Shown: positions 16,624-26,563, numbered from the stretch's first letter. The stretch: DNA of 64,000 nucleotides from Thermosediminibacteraceae bacterium (GCA_021890755.1 JAKKUQ010000005.1:1-64000), one strand, 5' to 3'. Notes: a model not told the origin generated them from the sequence alone. Made by a program: numbers and translations.

Positions 16624-16665
16624 TTTTCATTCCCCCCCAAAACGAAATCATCTTATTAACCACAT

Positions 16666-16687
16666 TGATGAACGGCGCTGCTCATCA
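16666..16687 (-). promoter_or_regulatory. Small hairpin in the asd leader
   Basis: TGATGA and TCATCA arms flank a GC-rich loop in the roughly 75-nt leader of asd. It could be an operator or a leader structure. No lysine riboswitch or T-box element was recognised. Confidence 0.25.
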
Positions 16688-16703
16688 CGATATATTAAAA
16701 ATA

Positions 16704-16732
16704 ATTCTATTTTAAAAGAAAAAACCTGTCAA
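16704..16732 (-). promoter_or_regulatory. Sigma-A promoter of the asd operon
   Basis: On the minus strand a perfect TTGACA, a 17-nt spacer and TAGAAT. It is the best promoter in the 250-nt gap between asd and the DUF2935 gene; the rest of that gap holds no gene. Confidence 0.8.
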
Positions 16733-16877
16733 TACACATTTTTTGCGCTCTTTATTCCGTTTGACATAAATCCGAGTATTAAAAAATTAAGCCCTCTTCC
16801 TTTAAAGTAGAGCTTTTAGTTTTAACACGTGAAAGGCAGGGATTTCCCGGGCAACGCAAAACGAAAACTAAAATAGT

Positions 16878-17810
16878 TTAGATAAAAACGTACCTTTGAT
16901 ACGTTTTTAAAAGTCGCAAATAGTGATTTGCTTCACGCAATACGTGGTCACCAAGTAATGGTATAATTATGGACCTGATCTTGCATTCAAGCAAGCCCTG
17001 AGTCCCCTGTTCCTTGAAATCCCTGATTCTTTTTGTCGCCTCGAGGCTATCATCCGTGACCTGCTTCGGAGATACGGTCATGTCAAGTGCAGCCTTCGCT
17101 TCTTTGGTCAAACGGTCAAATTCGTTTCCAAAATCATTCGCTGTATTGATTAACTCGTTTTCTGTTGGGTCTAGCAAACCGCGGATGAATTTTGCATGCT
17201 CAGCCATAATCCTGTTCCAGAAAGCCTCTTGTTCAAGGGCTTCCCTCTCAATATCTATACTCTCTCTGCTCTGGATCTTCTTAATAATACGTAAATAAAG
17301 TTCTGCTTCTCTCCTAATATGTTCAATTAGCAGGGGATAGTTGACAGTAAACATTTTGCAGGATAAAACATTTGATAAAATAATGGTTTTAAACTGTATT
17401 AATCCTGTGATTAAATCCATTGCCCTTTGATTAAGCATAAACACTTTTCGTTCAAGGCTGGGATCTTTCACTATATAATTTGTACCTGATAATTCGGCTT
17501 CCGCTCGCGTTAATTCGGTTGGTATTTTGATCCCTGTATAAAATGAAGTGACCTCTTCCGCCTTAAGAGTATATGGCGTTACTACTTCTCCTGACTGAAG
17601 TATTTCGGGGCTTACTACACCATTAGAAAGAAAAATGACTTCACCTAAAAGTCTGTCAAAAGCCCTCCTGAAATCATCTGCTCGCTTTATGAAATTTGTA
17701 TCTTTAGGCATAAATCCTATTTCAAGAAAAAAAGAGTGTTCCTTCATGATCCTTGCAAAAAAGAGATGTACGTTCAGCGACTGACGAACAAAATCAATAT
17801 TTGAATGCAC
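16878..17810 (-). CDS. DUF2935 protein (duplicated helical, ferritin-like metal-binding family)
   Basis: 310 residues in two homologous halves of about 150 (residues 5-150 and 165-305). Each half has H-x-FF or FW near its start, then E-H-x-x-F and late HI/REA-type helices: HLFFARIMKEHSFFLEIGF and EAFWNRIMAEHAKFIRGLL. The conserved His/Glu pattern suggests a dimetal four-helix-bundle fold. Function unknown. A GTG start at 17810 follows a GGGGGG site. It stands alone and is common in spore-forming Firmicutes. Confidence 0.85.
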   Translation of the reverse strand: MHSNIDFVRQSLNVHLFFARIMKEHSFFLEIGFMPKDTNFIKRADDFRRAFDRLLGEVIFLSNGVVSPEILQSGEVVTPYTLKAEEVTSFYTGIKIPTELTRAEAELSGTNYIVKDPSLERKVFMLNQRAMDLITGLIQFKTIILSNVLSCKMFTVNYPLLIEHIRREAELYLRIIKKIQSRESIDIEREALEQEAFWNRIMAEHAKFIRGLLDPTENELINTANDFGNEFDRLTKEAKAALDMTVSPKQVTDDSLEATKRIRDFKEQGTQGLLECKIRSIIIPLLGDHVLREANHYLRLLKTYQRYVFI

Positions 17811-18030
17811 GGTTTATCCCCCCGTGAACTTTCCTTGGATGATACTAGTTTATGCTTAGCTTCAGTTAGAAGTTACCAATACATTATTTGAACGCAAAGT
17901 ATACTTCCAGGGGGGTAAACGCTATGAAAAAATGCCTGGGGAAACTCTTTTCCGAAAATTTATACCACCTGTGATATAATCTTTATATAATATTAATGCG
18001 CAGGCAGAATAAAAAAGCGGAGGGGTAAAG

Positions 18031-18714
18031 ATGTTTCCGGTAAGGGACAATATTCCGAGCAGGAGACCGCCCCTTGTTACGGTCCTGCTCATAATGATAA
18101 ATTCTCTTATATTTTTTCTTTTCTCCGAGACACACCCGGCAGTTTACGCAAAAATCCTATATAAATACGGGTTAATACCGGTAAAAATTACAAAGCTGGT
18201 TATCTCTGGCGCACCCTTTTCTTTCGATGACCTTTATCCTTTTATTACGAGCATATTTCTCCATGGAAATATGGTTCACTTAATTAGCAATATGTGGGTT
18301 CTGTGGCTTTTCGGGGACAACGTGGAGGATAGGATGGGCCATTTAAAGTTCCTAATTTTTTACCTTGCGTGTGGAATTATCGCGGGCATCACCCACCTAA
18401 TCTTTAACCCCCTTTTGCGGGTGCCGGTAGTTGGTGCTTCCGGAGCTATAGCGGGTGTAATGGGTGCCTACTTCGTGTTATTCCCAACAGCGAGGATAAT
18501 AACTTTGGTGCCGACCTTCTTCCTGGTTCCAGTTTTTATCCAGATACCCGCCGTGGTCTACCTCTTCCTGTGGTTCCTAACCCAGCTTTATTCCGGTACG
18601 GTCTACTCCGTCATCGGTGGTGCGGTAGTTTCAGGTGTAGCTTGGTGGGCCCACATCGGAGGGTTTGTCGCCGGCGTGCTGTTAAATAGGCACTTCCTGA
18701 AATATCGGTATTAA
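18031..18714 (+). CDS. Rhomboid family intramembrane serine protease
   Basis: 227 residues with six or seven membrane helices. The catalytic Ser lies in VGASGAIAGVMGAY and the partner His in WAHIGGFVAG. The HGNMVHLISNMWVLW block gives the conserved His/Asn. It cuts membrane proteins within the bilayer. The N-terminal VRDNIPSRRPPLVT start is typical of clostridial and actinobacterial rhomboids. GGAGGGG precedes the ATG, a TATAAT is seen at 17975-17980, and a terminator follows the stop. The gap before it (17811-18030) shows no gene. Confidence 0.9.
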   Translation: MFPVRDNIPSRRPPLVTVLLIMINSLIFFLFSETHPAVYAKILYKYGLIPVKITKLVISGAPFSFDDLYPFITSIFLHGNMVHLISNMWVLWLFGDNVEDRMGHLKFLIFYLACGIIAGITHLIFNPLLRVPVVGASGAIAGVMGAYFVLFPTARIITLVPTFFLVPVFIQIPAVVYLFLWFLTQLYSGTVYSVIGGAVVSGVAWWAHIGGFVAGVLLNRHFLKYRY

Positions 18715-18720
18715 TCATCG

Positions 18721-18765
18721 AAACCGGGGACTATCTACGTTATCATCCCCGGTTTATCTTTTTCT
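18721..18765 (+). terminator. Rho-independent terminator
   Basis: A 10-bp stem AAACCGGGGA / TCCCCGGTTT followed by a T-rich run, directly after the rhomboid gene. Confidence 0.85.
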
Positions 18766-18888
18766 TAATGATGGTATACCCTCCGGTTTAAAAAAAAGGC
18801 TTTAATAGTTGAATTGTTCTTCTGAGGAAGTTTTTATAATAAAAAAAGCTTACATCCGGTGAGCCTCAGATCCAGTGTGGGAGTGCGT

Positions 18889-19860
18889 TTATCGCCCGTA
18901 AAGATGACATGCCACTTTATGGCCGGGAGCGCACTCAATGAGTTCCGGTTCCTCCCGCCTGCATATATTCATTGCGTGGCGGCACCTAGTCCAGAACCGG
19001 CACCCCTTCGGCGGATTAATGGGGCTTGGTACGTCTCCTTCCAGCAGTATTTTCCTCCTCTTGGCTTTCGGATCCGGCAAGGGTACTGCCGAAATCAGTG
19101 CCTGCGTATAGGGGTGGAGGGGGTTTTTGTAAATCTCCTCGCTTTCCGCTATCTCTATTATTTTCCCGAGGTACATGACTCCTACCCTGTGGGATATGTG
19201 TTTTACCACATTTAGCCCGTGGGCTATAAAAAGGTAGGACACCCCGAGGCGTTCCTGCAGGTCTTCGAGGAGATTTAGAATCTGGCTCTGTATCGAGACG
19301 TCCAAGGCCGAGACCGGCTCATCACACACTATAAGGTCCGGATTGGTTGCAAGGGCCCTTGCTATGCCTATCCTCTGCCTCTGGCCTCCGGAAAACTCGT
19401 GGGGAAACCGCTTCATGTGGTGGGGAGAAAGACCCACCATCTCCAGCTGCTGCTTTACCCTTTCCTCCAGTTTTTTTCCTCTTGCGATGCCGTGAAAGGC
19501 CAGAGCCTCACCTATTATTTCCTTAACGGTAAGCCTGGGGTTAAGGGAACTATACGGGTCCTGGAAGATCACCTGCATCCTGGGCCGTAGTTTTCTCATT
19601 CTTTTCTGGTCGAGTTTCGTAATATCTATGCCGTTAAAAATGATACGGCCTTTTGTGGGTTCTATAAGCCTCAGCATGCACCTTGCGGTGGTTGTCTTGC
19701 CGCACCCGCTTTCCCCTACAAGACCCAGGGTTTCCCCTTTGTTTATTGAAAAACTCACGCCGTCAACGGCTTTAACGTAACCCACCACTTTCTGGAATAT
19801 TCCTGCCTTAATGGGGTACCATTTAACCAGGTCCTGCACTTCAATTATCTGCTGTTTCAC
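18889..19860 (-). CDS. Peptide ABC transporter ATP-binding protein (OppF/DppF)
   Basis: 323 residues. ABC ATPase with Walker [10 protein letters not shown], signature [14 protein letters not shown], Walker [13 protein letters not shown] and H-loop AHGL. The C-terminal oligopeptide-type extension has CRFWTRC/C motifs typical of the OppD/OppF family, sometimes holding an Fe-S cluster. The start is a GTG overlapping the OppD stop (GTGA), with GAGGAGG 7-8 nt before it; the longer frame runs inside OppD. It is the last gene of the peptide operon. Confidence 0.92.
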   Translation of the reverse strand: MKQQIIEVQDLVKWYPIKAGIFQKVVGYVKAVDGVSFSINKGETLGLVGESGCGKTTTARCMLRLIEPTKGRIIFNGIDITKLDQKRMRKLRPRMQVIFQDPYSSLNPRLTVKEIIGEALAFHGIARGKKLEERVKQQLEMVGLSPHHMKRFPHEFSGGQRQRIGIARALATNPDLIVCDEPVSALDVSIQSQILNLLEDLQERLGVSYLFIAHGLNVVKHISHRVGVMYLGKIIEIAESEEIYKNPLHPYTQALISAVPLPDPKAKRRKILLEGDVPSPINPPKGCRFWTRCRHAMNICRREEPELIECAPGHKVACHLYGR

Positions 19861-20855
19861 AATTCCGGCACCTCCTCGGGGAAAGACCCCCTCAAAAAGC
19901 ACCTCACTTTTCGCCCGCCACCCACTTCCAAAAGGGCGGGCATCTTTTCCTGGCATATTTTTTGGGCTTTTGGGCACCTAGGATGAAAGCGACAGCCGGG
20001 CGGCAATTTCAATGGATTCGGCACGCTGCCTTCTATCACGTGGAGCCTTCTTTTTTTTCCTTCAAGCCTTGGTATGGATCTTAAAAGTCCAGCAGTGTAA
20101 GGATGAAGGGGATTTTCAAAGAGGTCCTCACAGGGTGATTCCTCCACCACCTGGCCCGCATACATCACCACAACCCTTCTTGCCATTTCCGCGATGACAC
20201 CAAGGTCGTGGGTTATCATAAGGACGCTCATGCCCACCTTTTCTTTCAACCTTTCAATGAGATCGATTATCTGAGCCTGGATCGTCACATCCAGAGCCGT
20301 AGTGGGCTCATCGGCGATCAAAAGCTTGGGGTTACACGAAAGGGCCATGGCTATCATCACCCTCTGGCGCATGCCTCCCGAGAGCTGGTGGGGATATTCG
20401 TAATACCTTTTTTCCGGATTGGGAATCCCAACCAATTTCAGCATCTCTACAGCCCTTTCCATGGCATCTTTTTTGGACATTTTTTGGTGGAGCATAATCG
20501 CCTCGGAAATCTGACTGCCCACTGTCAACACCGGGTTTAACGAAGTCATGGGTTCCTGAAACACCATGGAAATTAGGTTTCCCCTTATCTTTCTCATTTC
20601 GGCTTCGGATTTTGTAAGTAAATCCTCTCCTTCAAAAAGTATTCTGCCAGATGTGATCTTGGCGGGCGGGAAAGAAAGGAGGCGTATTATGCTAAGGGCA
20701 GTAACCGATTTGCCGCAGCCAGACTCTCCGACCATACCTAAGGTCTCCATTTTTTCTATGTCGAAGGACACCCGGTCTACCGCCGTTACGATTCCGCTAT
20801 CGGTAAAAAACTTTACCGTCAGGTCCCTAACTTCAAGTAGCTTTTTCCCTTCCAC
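19857..20855 (-). CDS. Peptide ABC transporter ATP-binding protein (OppD/DppD)
   Basis: 332 residues. Walker [10 protein letters not shown], signature [14 protein letters not shown], Walker [13 protein letters not shown], and the Opp-type C-terminal Cys region ([14 protein letters not shown]). It pairs with OppF to drive peptide import. The GTG at 20855 is preferred because GGGAG lies 6 nt before it; a GTG three codons upstream touches that site. It follows the NlpC/P60 gene by about 15 nt. Confidence 0.92.
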   Translation of the reverse strand: MEGKKLLEVRDLTVKFFTDSGIVTAVDRVSFDIEKMETLGMVGESGCGKSVTALSIIRLLSFPPAKITSGRILFEGEDLLTKSEAEMRKIRGNLISMVFQEPMTSLNPVLTVGSQISEAIMLHQKMSKKDAMERAVEMLKLVGIPNPEKRYYEYPHQLSGGMRQRVMIAMALSCNPKLLIADEPTTALDVTIQAQIIDLIERLKEKVGMSVLMITHDLGVIAEMARRVVVMYAGQVVEESPCEDLFENPLHPYTAGLLRSIPRLEGKKRRLHVIEGSVPNPLKLPPGCRFHPRCPKAQKICQEKMPALLEVGGGRKVRCFLRGSFPEEVPEL

Positions 20856-20870
20856 ACAACCCACTCCCGG

Positions 20871-22037
20871 TTAAGGGATTACCCTTCGTGCACCCAGGTA
20901 CTTGCTGTCTAGGATCTTTGAATATTCGGGGTCTTTGGGGTCAAAGCTGTTTATTGTAACACCGGAATTGCCCGCGTGGATGAACTTCATATCACCTAGG
21001 TAAATGCCTACATGCGAAGGCCCTGGCTTATAGGTTTCAAAAAACACAAGGTCCCCTGGCCTTAGGTCTTTCCTATCTAGAACTGGTTTTCCCTGCTCAA
21101 ACTGCATGTCGGCATCCCTTTTTAAAAAGTACCCGCCCATCTTAAAGCAAAACTGCGTAAACCCCGAACAGTCAAAACCATAAGAAGTGGTGCCGCCCCA
21201 AAGATAGGGAAGGCCTATATACTGTTTTGCAACGGAAATTACAAAATCCGCTCCTTTTTGCTCTGAAAAAATTTCTTCCCTGGAGGAAAATACTTTCACG
21301 TCTTGAGCCCTTACGTAAAGTTCGCCCCCACCCGGCGGCATTAGCCGCACGAAGTCCGTCCCCTCTGATATCACGGGTAGTGTGGACCCCTGCACCAGGT
21401 CCTGTTCAAAAACTCTCTCGCCTCCGGCTTTCGAAAAAGGAACTGTTTTTTTAGCGGTAACCAGCGCAAATTTTCCTGAAAGATATCCCGAAAGGGAGAT
21501 TTTATCTGTGACCCAAAGGCCCGGGCCTTTCGCCCACCCCAGATAACCGTCTTCCATTCTGACAAGGTACCAGCCGTCCTTTTCCTCAAGAAGCTCAACC
21601 ACATCGCCCATTCGAGCCTGGGTTACGACACTTTTCCCTTCCGCCTTCCCTGGCTCCACGCCCAGATTCAGCACCGGGACTTTCACCACGCCGTAAATCC
21701 TTTCACCCAGGGCTTTCGAAGGCAAAAGCTGGAGTTTATCTTCCACGGTCACCCCCCTGATTTTGGAGAGCCTCGCTATCAGTTCGTCTTTGATTCGCCC
21801 GTCACTTACCTTGCCCTCCAGCACCAGCTTGCCGCCGGTTATTGTCTTCGTAACCTGAAAGACCCTTTCCCTGGAGTCGATTTTAAATTCCTTTTGGAAT
21901 TCGGCCATAATTTTATCTATCTCTTGAAGGATCTGTTCGTCGCTCAAAACCGTTTTACCGCTCAATTTAAAACTGCACCCCCCTATTATCCATGCTACCG
22001 CCACAAATATAAGAACCAGAGCAATTTTTCTTTCCAT
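20871..22037 (-). CDS. NlpC/P60 lipoprotein endopeptidase with SH3-like domains
   Basis: 388 residues. A lipoprotein signal (lipobox IIGGC) is followed by an unassigned region, bacterial SH3-like domains (about 125-255) and a C-terminal NlpC/P60 domain with catalytic Cys in [11 protein letters not shown] and His in PSHVGIYLG, with a third polar residue in FIHAG. It resembles YkfC, which cuts gamma-D-Glu-diamino acid bonds in murein peptides. Its place inside a peptide transporter operon, between the permease and ATPase genes, suggests trimming and uptake of cell-wall peptides, as in the Bacillus ykf/dpp cluster. Confidence 0.88.
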   Translation of the reverse strand: MERKIALVLIFVAVAWIIGGCSFKLSGKTVLSDEQILQEIDKIMAEFQKEFKIDSRERVFQVTKTITGGKLVLEGKVSDGRIKDELIARLSKIRGVTVEDKLQLLPSKALGERIYGVVKVPVLNLGVEPGKAEGKSVVTQARMGDVVELLEEKDGWYLVRMEDGYLGWAKGPGLWVTDKISLSGYLSGKFALVTAKKTVPFSKAGGERVFEQDLVQGSTLPVISEGTDFVRLMPPGGGELYVRAQDVKVFSSREEIFSEQKGADFVISVAKQYIGLPYLWGGTTSYGFDCSGFTQFCFKMGGYFLKRDADMQFEQGKPVLDRKDLRPGDLVFFETYKPGPSHVGIYLGDMKFIHAGNSGVTINSFDPKDPEYSKILDSKYLGARRVIP

Positions 22038-22052
22038 ACGGCCACCCGCCCT

Positions 22053-22943
22053 TTAACGTTTCAGCCTGGGGTCCAGCGCATCGCGAAGGCCGTCCCCCAG
22101 CAAGTTAAAGGCGAATACCGTCACCATTATGGCAATACCGGGCCACACGGAATACCAGGGGCAAGACAGCATATACGCCCTCGCAGCGTAGATCATGTTG
22201 CCCCAGCTCGGGTGCGGAGGCTGGACGCCAAGACCAAGAAAGGATAAAGTAGCCTCTGATAATATGGCACCCGGAATCCCCATCGTGACGGATACAATTA
22301 TGGGCCCCATACAATTGGGGAGGATGTGCCTTAATATTATCCTGGCATCGGATAAACCCAGGGCACGAGCGGCTTCTACGTATTCCATTTCCCTAAGGTA
22401 GAGCACCTGGCTCCGGACTAGCCTTGCCACCCCCGCCCAGCCTATTAGTGCCAGCGCTATAAAAATGTTATAGATACTAGGCCCTAGAGCGAACATGACT
22501 CCTATGTAAAACAGCAAATCGGGGAAGGCAAAGAGGATATCGGCGATGCGCATAACGATCATATCTATCATCCCACCGTAGTAACCAGCGAGGGCGCCCA
22601 TAGTCACTCCTATGACGGTGACTATAACCTGGGATATAATGCCAACGCTCAAAGATATCTGAGCTCCGTAAATGATCCTCGAAAGTATGTCCCTGCCGAA
22701 TTCGTCGGACCCAAGAATATACACACCGTTTTTGCATATAGCCGAGGGAGAGCCGGGGGGTTTTAATCTATTCGCAAGGTCGGTTTTTAACGGGTCGGCG
22801 GGAGAAAGCAGCGGGGCCATCACGGCAACAAGGCTCAAAATTATCACCACGACGAGGCCTGCCATGGCAGGCTTATTTTTTTTAAGCCGGCGCAGCGCAT
22901 CTTGCCACAGAGAGGTGCCTCCAAACTGCAAGTTTTCAGCCAT
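22053..22943 (-). CDS. Peptide ABC transporter permease (OppC/DppC)
   Basis: 296 residues, five to six helices. An N-terminal cytoplasmic stretch (RLKKNKPAMAGL) leads into the first helix, and the EAA loop YVEAARALGLSDARIILRHILPN contacts the ATPases. The C-terminus DPRLKR is typical. GGGGGGAG precedes the ATG. It pairs with the OppB gene 18 nt upstream. Confidence 0.93.
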   Translation of the reverse strand: MAENLQFGGTSLWQDALRRLKKNKPAMAGLVVVIILSLVAVMAPLLSPADPLKTDLANRLKPPGSPSAICKNGVYILGSDEFGRDILSRIIYGAQISLSVGIISQVIVTVIGVTMGALAGYYGGMIDMIVMRIADILFAFPDLLFYIGVMFALGPSIYNIFIALALIGWAGVARLVRSQVLYLREMEYVEAARALGLSDARIILRHILPNCMGPIIVSVTMGIPGAILSEATLSFLGLGVQPPHPSWGNMIYAARAYMLSCPWYSVWPGIAIMVTVFAFNLLGDGLRDALDPRLKR

Positions 22944-22960
22944 TTATCTCCCCCCTTACT

Positions 22961-23881
22961 CTACTGCAGCCTTACCCTAGGGTCTAAAAAGGCATAAGAT
23001 ATGTCTACCAAAAGGTTTCCAATCACAAAGACTACCGCCGTAAAAAGGACGATCCCCTGTACCAGAGGAAAATCCCTGTTGGAGAGGGCCCATATAGAAA
23101 GCCTGCCTAAACCCGGGATTGCAAAAATGGTTTCGGTAAGCAGGGAACCGGTCAAAAGCCCGCTTATTTGCATTCCGATTACAGTAACCACTGGAATCAG
23201 GGCATTTTTCAGAGCATGACCGAAGATGACCGCCCGTTCTGCGAGTCCCTTGGCCCTAGCTGTCTTTATATAGTCCTGTCTTATTACGTCTAAAAAAGTG
23301 CTTCTGGTATAGCGGGCAATCGATGCGGCAAACCTTACCCCCAGCACTACCGCCGGCAAGATCATGTGCTTGGGGGAAGAATAGCCGGATATGGGGAGCC
23401 ACTTTAAATGAAGTCCGAAGACTAGCTGTGCCACCACCGCCACCCAGAAGATCGGAGCGCTGATGCCGGCAAGAGCCAATATCATCGAGGCGTGGTCGAA
23501 AAAGGAGTATTGCTTTACAGCAGAAATTATCCCCACGGCAATGCCCGTTACCACCGCAACGAAGGCCGAGGAAAGCGCCAGTTTCACCGTAGTGGGAAAG
23601 GTATCCATAATCATCTTTGTTACCGGCTGGCCAGTCTTAAAGGACTTCCCTAAGTCGCCCCTTATAGCGTTCCATAAAAACCTTCCGAACTGGACGTAAA
23701 GGGGGTCGTTAAGTCCAAGCTGGTCTCTTACCTTCTCCAGCGTCACAGGATCCGTGTGTTTTCCCATCATTTCCACCACCGGATCCCCGGGAACCACATT
23801 AAGCAATATGAAAGTAATCAAAGATACGCCGAAGAGCACTGGAACGGAAAAGATAAGCCTGCGCAGGATGTAGCCCGTCAA
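22961..23881 (-). CDS. Peptide ABC transporter permease (OppB/DppB)
   Basis: 306 residues, six helices. The family N-terminus YILRRLIFSVPVLFGVSLI and the EAA loop QDYIKTARAKGLAERAVIFG are clear. The TTG at 23881 is preferred, since AAGGGG lies about 8 nt before it; the in-frame GTG at 23890 abuts that site. A strong hairpin separates it from the binding-protein gene. Confidence 0.92.
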   Translation of the reverse strand: MTGYILRRLIFSVPVLFGVSLITFILLNVVPGDPVVEMMGKHTDPVTLEKVRDQLGLNDPLYVQFGRFLWNAIRGDLGKSFKTGQPVTKMIMDTFPTTVKLALSSAFVAVVTGIAVGIISAVKQYSFFDHASMILALAGISAPIFWVAVVAQLVFGLHLKWLPISGYSSPKHMILPAVVLGVRFAASIARYTRSTFLDVIRQDYIKTARAKGLAERAVIFGHALKNALIPVVTVIGMQISGLLTGSLLTETIFAIPGLGRLSIWALSNRDFPLVQGIVLFTAVVFVIGNLLVDISYAFLDPRVRLQ

Positions 23882-23899
23882 AGTTTTCACCCCTTAAAG

Positions 23900-23930
23900 G
23901 GGGAAAGATGCGAAGAGAGCATCTTTCCCC
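23900..23930 (-). promoter_or_regulatory. Intercistronic hairpin between binding protein and permease genes
   Basis: A perfect 12-bp stem (GGGGAAAGATGC and complement) with a 7-nt loop and no full T run after it on the minus strand. Such elements stabilise the upstream binding-protein message or act as a partial terminator. Confidence 0.65.
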
Positions 23931-23976
23931 GTTTCTTTTTCTAAAATCCTGCCACCCTCTCCCATCGGGAAGGACA

Positions 23977-25575
23977 TCACTCTTTATAGGCATAGGTATA
24001 GATATTGATTCCGGTCGGGTGAAGAATAATCCCTTTTACGTTTTTCTGGGTGGCCAGCAAACTTTTGATGTGGAAAAGGGGAACTACCGCCACGTCCTCC
24101 CGCAAGATGATCTCCTCTATCTTCCTGTAAAGCTCTTTCCTCTTTTCGGAGTCTACCTCATTTCTTGCCTGTTCCAGCATATCCTGCACTTTTTCGTTGT
24201 TGTAACCCGAAGACATCTGGTTGGTCCTAGCAAAGAAAGTATAAAGGTAGTTATCAGGATCCGGTATATCCGCCCACCAGTTGCCGTAGGCCGCAGGTAT
24301 CTTTCCCTTGCTGCGGGCTTCGCTAAAGGCTGCACTCTCCACAATGTTTATCTCAAGGTCAAGGCCCACTTCCTTTAACATGGCTTGTATTGCCACGTTG
24401 GCGTCACTCAGCCGTTCGCCTCCCCTTTGCCACGCCTGGAGCTTGCCGACATTCCCCAGTTCTTTTACCAGTCTTTTGGCCTCTTCGGGGTTATAGTCGT
24501 AGGCAGGCCCCGTTCCGCTTTCATAGGCGCCTGGAATCCCCGGCGTCACGAAACTTTTCGCAACAGTCCCCCTCGGACCGTAAAGCGCCTCAACCAGCTT
24601 TTCCTTATCTATGGCCATTGCTACTGCCTTCCTGAGCCGCACGTCGGACCACATGGGGTCGCTCAAGTTCATTATGAAGTAATAGGTATTGAGGGCAACG
24701 CCTTCCAACACCTCGTATTTTCCCGAATCCTTTATTCTCTGATATTCATTAACCGGGATGAGGCACACGTCCAACGTTCCGTTTTCGAATTCCATTAAAG
24801 CCGTGGTAGCATCAGGAACTATCCTGTAATGTATGCCATCGAGGTATGGCAGGCCCGGTTCAAAATAATGGGGATTTTTCTCCAGCACTATTTCAGTGTT
24901 GGGCACATAACTTTTTAGTTTGAAGGGCCCCGTCCCTATGGGGTTCAGCCTCCAATTGTCTCCTGCGGCTTTGACCAATTTTTCCGAATATATCGAGGCT
25001 GCCGGCACAGCTAGATTATGGAGGAAAGGAGCGTATGGTTTTTCTAGAATAATCTGGAACCTGTAATCGTCTATCTTTTTGAAACCTTCAAGAGTCGAGG
25101 CCTTACCTTCCATAAAAGCCTTGGCTCCAAGAATCGGTTCGAAAAGCCACTTGCTCATTCCTTTGCCTTTAGGGTCCAGCATGCGCTCGATGGTGAATTT
25201 CACATCATCGGCCACAAGTTCAGTGATACCATCGTGAAACTTTATTCCCTTTTTCAGTTCAAAGGTATAGGTCTTTCCGTCGGGCGATATTTCTGGCATT
25301 TTTGCCAGGAGTTCGGGCTCCAGTTCCAGCGTGTTGCCCTTATACCTTAAAAGGGTGCTGTATAGCTGTCTTGCCAGGGTGTACATCACAAGCAGGGTGC
25401 TTTCCTGTACGTCAAAACCATTGGGGTCGCTTTCAAGGTAATCGTTCAATACCCCTCCCTTTTTGTCCCCACTACCATCCTGCAGCTTTGCCTGATCGGT
25501 TTGGCGTGAGCAACCGGAAAGTACCGATGCCACTATCGAAAGCACGAGCAAAACAGCTAAAACCCGCCTTTTCAC
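23977..25575 (-). CDS. Peptide-binding lipoprotein of ABC transporter (SBP family 5)
   Basis: 532 residues. Lipoprotein signal with lipobox VLSGC, then a family-5 solute-binding fold: KGIKFHDGITELVADDVKFT near residue 110 and the late DPDNYLYTFF block. It catches oligopeptides or murein peptides for the downstream OppBCDF. The start is a GTG at 25575 with a run of seven G before it; the longer frame from 25632 has no ribosome site. It is the first gene of a six-gene operon. Confidence 0.92.
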   Translation of the reverse strand: MKRRVLAVLLVLSIVASVLSGCSRQTDQAKLQDGSGDKKGGVLNDYLESDPNGFDVQESTLLVMYTLARQLYSTLLRYKGNTLELEPELLAKMPEISPDGKTYTFELKKGIKFHDGITELVADDVKFTIERMLDPKGKGMSKWLFEPILGAKAFMEGKASTLEGFKKIDDYRFQIILEKPYAPFLHNLAVPAASIYSEKLVKAAGDNWRLNPIGTGPFKLKSYVPNTEIVLEKNPHYFEPGLPYLDGIHYRIVPDATTALMEFENGTLDVCLIPVNEYQRIKDSGKYEVLEGVALNTYYFIMNLSDPMWSDVRLRKAVAMAIDKEKLVEALYGPRGTVAKSFVTPGIPGAYESGTGPAYDYNPEEAKRLVKELGNVGKLQAWQRGGERLSDANVAIQAMLKEVGLDLEINIVESAAFSEARSKGKIPAAYGNWWADIPDPDNYLYTFFARTNQMSSGYNNEKVQDMLEQARNEVDSEKRKELYRKIEEIILREDVAVVPLFHIKSLLATQKNVKGIILHPTGINIYTYAYKE

Positions 25576-25672
25576 ACATAGCCCCCCCTTTTGAATGTGT
25601 TTATAGTTAAATAATATTCCTCTTGTATGCACCGTATGCCAAGCCCTTTTCTTCTATTTACAAGACAAAAGT

Positions 25673-25701
25673 TTGACCACTGACTAAAAATATGAAATAA
25701 T
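25673..25701 (+). promoter_or_regulatory. Sigma-A promoter of the QueG-like gene
   Basis: TTGACC, a 17-nt spacer, AATAAT, 36 nt before the start codon. Confidence 0.65.
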
Positions 25702-25736
25702 TTAATCAAACAGTTACTAATGAAGGGGGTCTTCAA

Positions 25737-26417
25737 ATGGAAAAATGGGAAGAGCTAAAAAATAAAATCCTTGAATTGGGCGCTTCCGACGTAGGGTTTT
25801 CTAAAGTGGAAGAGTTTTTACCCGAAAGCCATAAACACTTAAAATGGGCCGTCAGTGTGGTTTTTCACCTCTCAGATCAGATACTCGATGATATCTCTTC
25901 AGGTCCTACTCCCACTTATTACCACCATTACCAGACCGTTAATACATTGCTAGACCAAATAACACTACGCGCTTCATCGCTCATTCAGAGCTGGGGATAT
26001 AAAGCCCTGGCGGTCCCCGCATCACAGATAATAGACCATAAAGAATCGCTGGGATTTTTCCCGCATAAGACGGCAGCCACCAGAGCAGGCCTTGGATGGA
26101 TAGGAAAGAGCGCCCTTCTCGTTACCAAAAAGTTCGGGCCTAGAGTGAGGCTTGCGACAATCCTCACCGATATGCCTCTACCCGAAGGAACTCCGGTGGA
26201 AGAAAGCGGATGCGGCAGCTGCATGGTGTGCGTAAAAAGTTGTCCTGGTGGTGCCATCAGAGGCGAAAACTGGTTCCCGGGTATAGAAAGGTCAAGGCTT
26301 TTCGATCACAAGGCATGCACTGCTTGTATGAAGGAAAAATTCGGCCACATTAGCCCTGGCTTGGTGTGCGGTATATGCGTCTCCCGCTGCCCATGGGGAA
26401 GGTCCCGCAAGAAATAA
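25737..26417 (+). CDS. QueG-like double 4Fe-4S cluster protein
   Basis: 226 residues. Related to epoxyqueuosine reductase QueG, but shorter: no HEAT-repeat tail. The central AATRAGLGWIGKSALLVTKKFGPRVRL block matches the cobalamin-binding core of that family. The C-terminal ferredoxin-like part has CGSCMVCVKSCPGGAI and a second Cys set (ACTACMKE, VCGICVSRCPWG) for two 4Fe-4S clusters. True QueG is about 310-380 residues, so this may be a distinct reductase or corrinoid-activating protein. It is monocistronic, with GAAGGGGG before the ATG. Confidence 0.8.
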   Translation: MEKWEELKNKILELGASDVGFSKVEEFLPESHKHLKWAVSVVFHLSDQILDDISSGPTPTYYHHYQTVNTLLDQITLRASSLIQSWGYKALAVPASQIIDHKESLGFFPHKTAATRAGLGWIGKSALLVTKKFGPRVRLATILTDMPLPEGTPVEESGCGSCMVCVKSCPGGAIRGENWFPGIERSRLFDHKACTACMKEKFGHISPGLVCGICVSRCPWGRSRKK

Positions 26418-26563
26418 AAAGGTTTATCCTCATCCAGTGGCGCCGGAGCCCCTTCTCAACCGCGCAAAACCTGCGTTTCTAGTGCAGATATTCCTCCTTA
26501 TCATGAAAGTGGTGGTTTTGCGTAACTAGCCAGCAGCTTTATTAGAGTTGGGTATTTTAGTAA

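Noticed and set aside
16624-16877. Lysine riboswitch or T-box before asd
   Set aside because: The leader after the promoter is only about 75 nt and shows one small hairpin; none of the conserved boxes is present.
25610-25645. TTGGCATACGGTGCAT as a sigma-54 promoter for the peptide operon
   Set aside because: The GG and GC pairs are only 8 nt apart instead of 10, so it cannot serve as a -24/-12 element.
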